A stretch of DNA of 64,000 bases. Origin: Streptococcaceae bacterium (GTDB lineage Bacteria; Bacillota; Bacilli; Lactobacillales; Streptococcaceae). A program made the translations under genes and the position numbers. The first letter of the stretch is position 1, and each line of letters starts with the position of its first letter. Of this stretch, positions 58,317 to 64,000 are shown in pieces. The stretch lies in assembly GCA_902363395.1 (NCBI GenBank), contig CABIZZ010000001.1, positions 868,001 through 932,000 of the forward strand, given 5' to 3'. Under the pieces are notes generated by a model. That model was not told where the DNA came from. It ran no database searches and saw nothing but the letters and a program-made list of their open reading frames with translations.

Positions 58317-59471
58317 TTATTCGTGATGATCTTTTAAAAGATAGAGAAGAGAGAAGGCTAGGAGAGCCATAGCAATACCTAATACAGTAAAGATAAAAGA
58401 GTTACTGTCGGAGATGAGACCGATGGTATTGAGGGCGAAAGGTGTAATGGCCGCTCCGAAGCTACATCCCAAGACGGCTACTGAGGTCACCTGGTTTAAT
58501 CGTCTAGCAGGAATCTTGGCTGACAAGATTTGGAAAACCATGGTAAGAGCAGTACTGTATGTATAGCCTGAGAAGAGGGCGGAAAGAGCCAGAAGAGGGA
58601 TACTTGGTGAAAGGGCTACAGCCATCATTGAGAATCCGTAAGCAATCCCGGCATAAGTGATCAATTTGCTCTTGAACAAATGAACAAGACCAGAGAAGGT
58701 GAGACCGGCTAGAATGCCAATCAATTGCATAGCACTTAGAATGAAGCTGGCTGAATTATGCTGATCCTTGAAAGTGTAGGCGACAATACTAGGAATGCGA
58801 AGAGTTACTCCGACGTTGCATAGAACGATCATAGCGGCTACAATGGCTAAAATAATAGTCAACTTCCATTCTTCTTTTTGGAGTGGTTCTTTATGATTGG
58901 CGTGGATATGTTGACTTTCTTCTTGCTGGTGGTAAGGGACAAAGGTCATGAAGAGAAAGAGAACGATTAATCCAGCCCCGTAGGCTAGGAAGCTAGAAGT
59001 CCAGCCAAATTGGAGGAGGAAGCCGACCAATAAAGTAACCAGGGCTGTCCCTACGACTTCAGCAGAACCACGAAATCCAAGAGTTTGGATTCGTTCTCGC
59101 CCCTGGTAGCGTTCGCTGATAATTGAAATAGCCTTAGCATTGATCAATCCGACTCCCATCCCAAAGATGAAACGAGAGATGAAGAGGATAGGATAGGCTT
59201 GGTTAAAGAAAGGGACCATTCCGAAGATTGAGAGAATTAATAGACCAGTGATAATCATCTTTCTCTCATCCAAGAAGCGTTCGATAAAGGTGTTTAGGAA
59301 GAGGGTGACCATAATCCCAGCGGATGGAAGGGATACTAAGAGTTCGATTTGACTTTTTGGGAGATCCTTATAGTATTCGAACATATAAGGCAGAGCGCTA
59401 GAAATCGAAAACGATGTCGTTAATACAAGAGATAAGGAAAGGATACTAACCTTTTCTAATAATTTTTTCAT
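58317..59471 (-). CDS. MFS transporter (second)
   Basis: A 384-residue permease with about 12 membrane segments. The helix 2-3 loop (NTFIERFLDERKMI) and FGMGVGLINAKAISIISERY, followed by GRERIQTLG, fit the sugar-efflux or drug-efflux (DHA1) group. I start at the ATG at 59471, six bases after AAAGG; an ATG two codons earlier overlaps that site. The substrate is unknown. It converges with the ABC exporter pair. Confidence 0.85.
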   Translation of the reverse strand: MKKLLEKVSILSLSLVLTTSFSISSALPYMFEYYKDLPKSQIELLVSLPSAGIMVTLFLNTFIERFLDERKMIITGLLILSIFGMVPFFNQAYPILFISRFIFGMGVGLINAKAISIISERYQGRERIQTLGFRGSAEVVGTALVTLLVGFLLQFGWTSSFLAYGAGLIVLFLFMTFVPYHQQEESQHIHANHKEPLQKEEWKLTIILAIVAAMIVLCNVGVTLRIPSIVAYTFKDQHNSASFILSAMQLIGILAGLTFSGLVHLFKSKLITYAGIAYGFSMMAVALSPSIPLLALSALFSGYTYSTALTMVFQILSAKIPARRLNQVTSVAVLGCSFGAAITPFALNTIGLISDSNSFIFTVLGIAMALLAFSLLYLLKDHHE

Positions 59472-59595
59472 AATCATCCTTTAATCACATATTTAGTCAA
59501 AAGACACTCTACTATGGTATAGTTTTTTGCTTCATTTAGCAAGTTTTTTAAATGAAATTTCTTAATATTTTTTTATATTTGAAAGAAGAAAAAAG

Positions 59596-59770
59596 AGAGT
59601 GGGACAGAAATCGGTAATTGGTTAGAATTCGATTTCGTCGTCCCACCTCCGCACAGTTGAGTAGGGCTGTAAAAGCTGATGAAATCAGCGTAGTAGAGCC
59701 CACTCAACCACTGCGTCTTGCTCGACAATCCAAAGACAATTGAGAGGCTAGGATTTTTGTCCCAGCCTCT
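59596..59770 (+). repeat. R1 multi-hairpin repeat, copy 5
   Basis: A 175 bp copy, ten bases beyond the stop of the minus-strand glnQ-like gene. The first hairpin has AATTGGTTAGAATTC where the others have AATTCGTTAGAATTC, weakening the inner pairing. The rest of the 59472-59780 gap shows only AT-rich sequence. Confidence 0.9.
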
Positions 59771-59780
59771 TATATTTCTA

Positions 59781-60521
59781 TTAAACGTTTAACACTTTAT
59801 CCAGGAATTCTTTCAATCGTGGGTGTTGTGGGTTGTCGAAGATTTGGTCTGGTTTGCCGTCTTCGAGGAATTCCCCATCTGCTGTGAAGATAACACGATT
59901 GGCCACTTGGCGAGCAAATCCCATCTCGTGGGTGACGATGATCATGGTCATCCCTTGCTTAGCCAAGTCTTTCATAACGTTCAGTACATCTCCGACCATC
60001 TCAGGGTCAAGGGCAGAAGTCGGTTCGTCAAAGAGCATGACATCTGGCTTCATTGCCAAACCACGCGCAATGGCTACCCGCTGTTTCTGACCACCTGATA
60101 GACTATCAGGACTGACGTCAGCTTTGTCAGCCAGTCCAACCTTTTCCAAAAGTTCCATTGCTAGTTCTCTAGCTTCTTCCCGACTCATGCGTTTGTGCTC
60201 CAAAGGAGCAAACATGATGTTTTCAATAACACTCATATGAGGGAAGAGGTTGAAATGCTGGAAAACCATCCCGACATTTTCACGAACGATATCAATGTTG
60301 GTTTTAGGATCAGTCAGGTCATAGCCGTTCACGGTAATCTGTCCCTTGGTTACTTCTTCAAGAAGATTGAGACTGCGTAGGAAGGTTGATTTACCGGAAC
60401 CAGATGGTCCGATAATACAAACCACATCTCCTTCGTAGAATTTTGTTGAGATGCCTTTAAGGACCTCATTTTCACCGTAATACTTGTGGAGGTCATGGAC
60501 ATCAATTTTTAATTTAGCCAT
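59781..60521 (-). CDS. Amino acid ABC transporter ATP-binding protein (GlnQ-type)
   Basis: A 246-residue ATPase of the polar amino acid uptake family. Walker A is GPSGSGKST, the signature LSGGQKQR, Walker [13 protein letters not shown] and the H-loop VTHEMGF. Its ATG shares one base with the stop of the fused binding protein-permease gene upstream, so they form one operon. The substrate is probably glutamine, glutamate or another polar amino acid. Confidence 0.94.
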   Translation of the reverse strand: MAKLKIDVHDLHKYYGENEVLKGISTKFYEGDVVCIIGPSGSGKSTFLRSLNLLEEVTKGQITVNGYDLTDPKTNIDIVRENVGMVFQHFNLFPHMSVIENIMFAPLEHKRMSREEARELAMELLEKVGLADKADVSPDSLSGGQKQRVAIARGLAMKPDVMLFDEPTSALDPEMVGDVLNVMKDLAKQGMTMIIVTHEMGFARQVANRVIFTADGEFLEDGKPDQIFDNPQHPRLKEFLDKVLNV

Positions 60522-62725
60522 TAGTTAGCCCTCTTTTCTAATTGTTTTGCAAAGCGTGTCAATAAGGTTATGATGACGAGGTAAAAGACAGCAAGGATTG
60601 CATACATCTTGAAACTTTGATAATTTCGAGCGATGATAATCTTACCAGTCTGGAAGAGCTCGACCAAACCGATAGCTGACACGATCGTCGTATCTTTCAG
60701 TGCAATGACAAATTGGTTGACGAAGTTTGGAAGCATCAGTTTAGTAGCTTGAGGCAAGATAATCTTGCGCATGGTCTTGCTGTATGAGATCCCGAGACTT
60801 CGACTAGCTTCCATCTGTCCAGCTGGTACGGCTTGAATCCCACCACGAACAATCTCAGCAATATAAGCAGCAGCATTGAGGGAGAGAGCAATCGTACCTG
60901 CAAGGAAGTCATTGATTGGGGATTGGTGACCCGTCATGGACTCGATTAAATTAGGAATTCCCCAGAAGATAAAGGCAGCAAGAATCATCAGTGGGATACC
61001 ACGGATGACATCGACGAAAATCTCAGCAGTCCAACGAAGCCATTTATAAGGACTGACACTGAACATCCCGAAGATGATCCCGATCACCATAGCAATCGCA
61101 AATGAAAGAAGTGCTAGGGCAATAGTGACACCAAGTCCACTTAACAATTGTTTGTAGTTGTTTTGGAGCAAGCCCCAGATAGTCGTTTCATCTACTGAAG
61201 TAGAGTCTGTGGTTTCATCACTATCACTTGAAAGGTACTTGTCCAAGATCTTTTGGTATTCGCCACTTTCTTTTAAGTTGGCCAAACCGTTGTTGAACAT
61301 TTCAATCAATTCAGGGTTCGAATCTTTTTGGACAGCAAAGGCAATTTGACCACTTGGAGTACCTTCGATAGGTGTTTTGAATTTACGTCCTTGTTTAATG
61401 GCGTATTTGATAACAGGTTCGTCATCCATGATGGCAGCTACAGAACCTGAGTTCAAACTGTCATACATAGAAGCCCCATCTGAGAAGGTTTTGATTTTGT
61501 AGCCATACTTGCTCTTGTTTTCCTCGAGGAAAGTTTGAGAAGCAGTACCATTTTTGACACCAACTGTTTTTCCTTTTAGATCTTCGTAGGAAGAAATTTT
61601 ACTACTCTCTTGAACAGCAAGAATCGAATTTGTTGTATAGTATGGGTCAGAGAAGTCAAAGGTTGCCTTACGCGCATCTGTCACAGTCATGCCGGCAATC
61701 ATTCCGTCCGCATTTCCGTTCTGAACATCACTAACCGCGGCATCAAATCCGGGATTGCTAATTTCTAGGGTAAATCCTTGGTCTTTGGCAATGGCCTTAA
61801 TCAATTCCATATCAATCCCAGTGTATTTACTTTGATCATTTTGGAAGACGAAGGGAGCAAAAGAGGAATCACTAGAAATTTTGTAAGTTTTCTTCTTAGG
61901 AGTCGCCTTTTGTCCTGCTTCAGTGCTCGTTTCTGGAACAACAGTAGTGCTAGTGGTAGTTGTTGCTGTAGATGATGATTGGCTGCTACCAGTCCATTTT
62001 TCAATAATTTGATCTAGCGTACCATCTTTCTTCATTTGAGCAAGGGCAGTATTGAATTGTTTAATAAGGTTTTCATGGGACCCATCTTTTTTGACCCCAA
62101 AAGCAAAGCTTCCAACAGCTTCTCCTTCCATATTAATAGAAAGGTCTTGTCCTTGCTTAATGGCATATTCGATAACAGGTTGGTCATCCATAATGGCATC
62201 CACAGCACCAGTTGATAGACTGTTATTCATCAGATCGCTGGTGTCGAAGGTCTTGATCGTATATCCGTACTTGTCCTTGTTCTTTTGAAGGAAACGTTGG
62301 GCTGCTGTTCCATTTTTGACTCCGACTGTTTTGCCTTTGAGTTGATCATAGGAAGTGATTTTATTAGCTTTCTTAGTTGCGATCACGACTTTTGTATCAT
62401 AGTAGGTATCGGACATAGCAAAGACTTGTTCACGTTCATTGGTCTTGGTCATCCCTGCCATAATGGCATCGGCTTGTCCGGATTGGACCATGTTGACGGC
62501 CGCATCAAAGCCTGGGAAAGACTTTTCTAAGGTCCAACCGTTGATTTCAGCGACCTTATCCAAGATTTCAACATCAATTCCTTTATAAACTTGGTCTGAG
62601 TCTTTGAATTCGAAGGGCGCATACGCCGTATCGAAAACGACCTTAACAGTTTCAGCCTGTGCTGGACTCGCAAAGGCGAATAGTGGAAATAAGAAAAGCA
62701 AACAAGCTACTAGTTTTTTCTTCAT
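60521..62725 (-). CDS. Amino acid ABC transporter: two binding domains fused to a permease
   Basis: A 734-residue fusion. Signal peptide 1-24 (SPAQA-E), substrate-binding domain 1 (about 25-270), a Ser/Thr-rich linker, substrate-binding domain 2 (about 295-505) and a permease domain with about four or five membrane segments (515-734; [20 protein letters not shown] is the loop contacting the ATPase). The two binding domains are clearly similar ([14 protein letters not shown] and [14 protein letters not shown]), so one arose by duplication. GlnP of lactic acid bacteria has this design. The ATG at 62725 follows AAGGAGAACGAA. A hairpin in the leader may regulate it. Confidence 0.92.
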   Translation of the reverse strand: MKKKLVACLLFLFPLFAFASPAQAETVKVVFDTAYAPFEFKDSDQVYKGIDVEILDKVAEINGWTLEKSFPGFDAAVNMVQSGQADAIMAGMTKTNEREQVFAMSDTYYDTKVVIATKKANKITSYDQLKGKTVGVKNGTAAQRFLQKNKDKYGYTIKTFDTSDLMNNSLSTGAVDAIMDDQPVIEYAIKQGQDLSINMEGEAVGSFAFGVKKDGSHENLIKQFNTALAQMKKDGTLDQIIEKWTGSSQSSSTATTTTSTTVVPETSTEAGQKATPKKKTYKISSDSSFAPFVFQNDQSKYTGIDMELIKAIAKDQGFTLEISNPGFDAAVSDVQNGNADGMIAGMTVTDARKATFDFSDPYYTTNSILAVQESSKISSYEDLKGKTVGVKNGTASQTFLEENKSKYGYKIKTFSDGASMYDSLNSGSVAAIMDDEPVIKYAIKQGRKFKTPIEGTPSGQIAFAVQKDSNPELIEMFNNGLANLKESGEYQKILDKYLSSDSDETTDSTSVDETTIWGLLQNNYKQLLSGLGVTIALALLSFAIAMVIGIIFGMFSVSPYKWLRWTAEIFVDVIRGIPLMILAAFIFWGIPNLIESMTGHQSPINDFLAGTIALSLNAAAYIAEIVRGGIQAVPAGQMEASRSLGISYSKTMRKIILPQATKLMLPNFVNQFVIALKDTTIVSAIGLVELFQTGKIIIARNYQSFKMYAILAVFYLVIITLLTRFAKQLEKRAN

Positions 62726-62789
62726 TTCGTTCTCCTTTATATCTAATCCAATAGACTCATAATGAGCTATGGAAGGAATACCCAAAAGG

Positions 62790-62831
62790 GTTAAAAAAAT
62801 AAAGAATTCATACTGAAAACAAGTATGAATT
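62790..62831 (-). promoter_or_regulatory. Candidate attenuator in the amino acid transporter leader
   Basis: On the minus strand AATTCATACT pairs perfectly with AGTATGAATT, and a run CTTTATTTTTTT follows. It lies about 80 bases before the transporter ATG and downstream of a likely -10 region (62860-62875), so it would terminate the message in its own leader. No upstream minus-strand gene exists for it to end. Confidence 0.5.
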
Positions 62832-62929
62832 TCATCATTTATTTTTTACAAGTATTATCATATCATAAATGAAACCTAAAATCAAGAAATCCAACCAATC
62901 CATGTCAGGTTATCTAACATAACATTGTC

Positions 62930-62958
62930 TTGCAGTATCTGGTTTTCTTTGTTACAAT
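62930..62958 (+). promoter_or_regulatory. Promoter of the last CPBP gene
   Basis: TTGCAG (62930-62935), 17 bp and TACAAT (62953-62958). It occupies the first codons of a longer possible reading frame, and so shows that translation starts downstream. Confidence 0.7.
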
Positions 62959-62986
62959 GGAGCTATTAGGTGAATGGAGGCTGATG

Positions 62987-63919
62987 ATGAAGAAAGGGAA
63001 GATCATTCAGGATATAAAAACTAACACTACATGGCCAGTGCTCATTTCTACACTGTTCTATGTCTTTTTAACCTTCCTATTTGTTGAAGGTGGGCTTTGG
63101 CTGGGGAATGAATTGCTTGGACCTTTTTCAATTGGATTAGGGTTTCTAGCAGAGCTCTTTTCACCAGGGAATGGGGGATCAGGTGTTCAAGAGTTCTTCT
63201 ACCATTACATTCTCTATTATGAGCTCTTCAGTTTCGTATTTATTCTTTTACTCTTTATTTTTTGGGTGAAGTTCATTGAGAAGAATCCCTTATCGACTTT
63301 AGGTTTTATAAAAAAGAATTGGCTGAAGTATCTAGGTTGGGGAATCTTGATTTCACTGCTTCAAATGGGTGTGATTGCCCTTTTCTACCAGGTTGGGGGA
63401 ATCGGAACTTTTGAGCTGAATGAATTAAGTTTAGAACCCATTCTTTTTATTCTAGGTTTATTCCCATTTTGGCTCCTTCAAGGTGGTACAGAAGAAGTAG
63501 CCACACGTGGTTGGCTCCTAACTCGGATTGCAGCAAGAGCCAATCTACCCTTAGCGATCGCGATTTCTAGTAGTCTCTTTGGTTTTCTCCATCTAGGTAA
63601 TTCAGGGGTGACCTTCTTATCCGTTCTGAATATCATCCTCGATGGGGTTCTAGCTGGTTTGCTCCTTGTCTACACCGATAGTATCTGGCTAGTGGTCGCC
63701 CAACACGGAACTTGGAACTATGTACAAGGGAATCTCCTTGGTTTTCAAGTCAGTGGGACGGGCGCAGATGCCTCTATCTTTAACTTTAGCATGGGTGCTG
63801 GACCTGACTGGCTTACCGGGGGAGCATTTGGTGCAGAAGGATCGATTATCACTACCCTGGTTCTACTTTTATCTATAGTGATCGTTTATCGCTTAGGGGA
63901 GAGGAAAGAAAGAGTTTAA
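62987..63919 (+). CDS. CPBP intramembrane metalloprotease (fifth)
   Basis: A 310-residue polytopic protein, longer than the other CPBP proteins here. Motifs: GGTEEVATRGWLL with the two glutamates and arginine, FGFLHLGNSG, and VAQHGTWNYVQGNLLG. The start is the ATG at 62987, six bases after GGAGG; the region before it is the promoter. This subfamily is a common chromosomal gene in streptococci, and is not obviously tied to bacteriocins. It is divergent from the amino acid transporter. Confidence 0.85.
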   Translation: MKKGKIIQDIKTNTTWPVLISTLFYVFLTFLFVEGGLWLGNELLGPFSIGLGFLAELFSPGNGGSGVQEFFYHYILYYELFSFVFILLLFIFWVKFIEKNPLSTLGFIKKNWLKYLGWGILISLLQMGVIALFYQVGGIGTFELNELSLEPILFILGLFPFWLLQGGTEEVATRGWLLTRIAARANLPLAIAISSSLFGFLHLGNSGVTFLSVLNIILDGVLAGLLLVYTDSIWLVVAQHGTWNYVQGNLLGFQVSGTGADASIFNFSMGAGPDWLTGGAFGAEGSIITTLVLLLSIVIVYRLGERKERV

Positions 63920-63969
63920 TGACTAACTTCTGTATAATGTCTGAAAGTCATATATGAAAAAGACAAACA

Positions 63970-63998
63970 CCAAAAACGACGTTTGTCTGTATTCTGAG
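63970..63998. other. Hairpin at the right window edge
   Basis: AGACAAACACC...GTTTGTCT can pair at the end of the window. A TATAAT-like box lies near 63934. Too little sequence remains to tell whether it ends the CPBP gene or leads the next gene. Confidence 0.4.
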
Positions 63999-64000
63999 TC

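Overview
The window is about 64 kb of chromosome from a low-GC Gram-positive coccus, almost certainly an oral streptococcus of the Mitis/Sanguinis type. The shikimate cluster with an LCP gene and an RlmD-type methyltransferase at its end, the glpK-glpO-glpF set with an H2O2-forming glycerophosphate oxidase, a paired PatA/PatB-like ABC exporter, and a BOX-like repeat all point there. A species in the S. parasanguinis/S. australis direction is my guess, not something the sequence proves.

Layout. 1-3.2 kb: the 3' end of a pullulanase gene, two families of multi-hairpin repeats, and an LtaS-type lipoteichoic acid synthase. 3.4-15.7 kb: a long co-oriented aromatic amino acid block (rRNA methyltransferase, aroD, aroE, aroB, aroC, tyrA, YlbF-like, aroA, aroK, pheA, LCP protein, rlmD). 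15.7-25.8 kb: an accessory zone. It opens with tandem vestiges of the rlmD 3' end, a pattern expected from repeated use of this gene end as an integration site. It continues with an AT-rich patchwork of acetyltransferases, a peptidase E, CPBP proteases, an alpha/beta hydrolase, a RelBE-type toxin-antitoxin pair, gene fragments, an XRE-DUF4097/CPBP pair and a secreted nuclease. 26-33.7 kb: a MalR/CcpA-type regulated neopullulanase, small lipoprotein and membrane genes, a CbrC-like gene, two coupled CPBP genes and a broken ankyrin gene. 33.8-39.7 kb: an Mga-like regulator and the glycerol operon. 39.9-47.9 kb: a 35-residue membrane peptide gene, an acetoin/diacetyl reductase, CutC, a MocR regulator, TrhA, a DUF1836 regulator and YaaA. 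48.4-64 kb: a MarR regulator, an aminotransferase, a secreted repeat protein, asnS, two MFS transporters, the heterodimeric ABC exporter, an amino-acid ABC transporter with two fused binding domains, and a further CPBP protein.

How it works together. The aro block makes chorismate and the tyrosine and phenylalanine precursors. The glp genes import glycerol and oxidise it with peroxide formation. Pullulanase and neopullulanase handle alpha-glucans. The accessory zone and five intact CPBP genes look like defence, immunity or stress functions.

Most distinctive sequence features: (i) five nearly identical 173-175 bp elements, each starting 1 to 26 bp from a gene's stop codon and each folding into several hairpins; (ii) a second, three-copy structured repeat with one expanded copy; (iii) nested rlmD 3'-end scars; (iv) a perfect TACGAATA cin-box next to a small hairpin transcript candidate; (v) several genes whose promoter position implies leaderless or unusual starts. 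I found no tRNA, rRNA or CRISPR array. Calls rest on reading motifs by eye; no database search was run.
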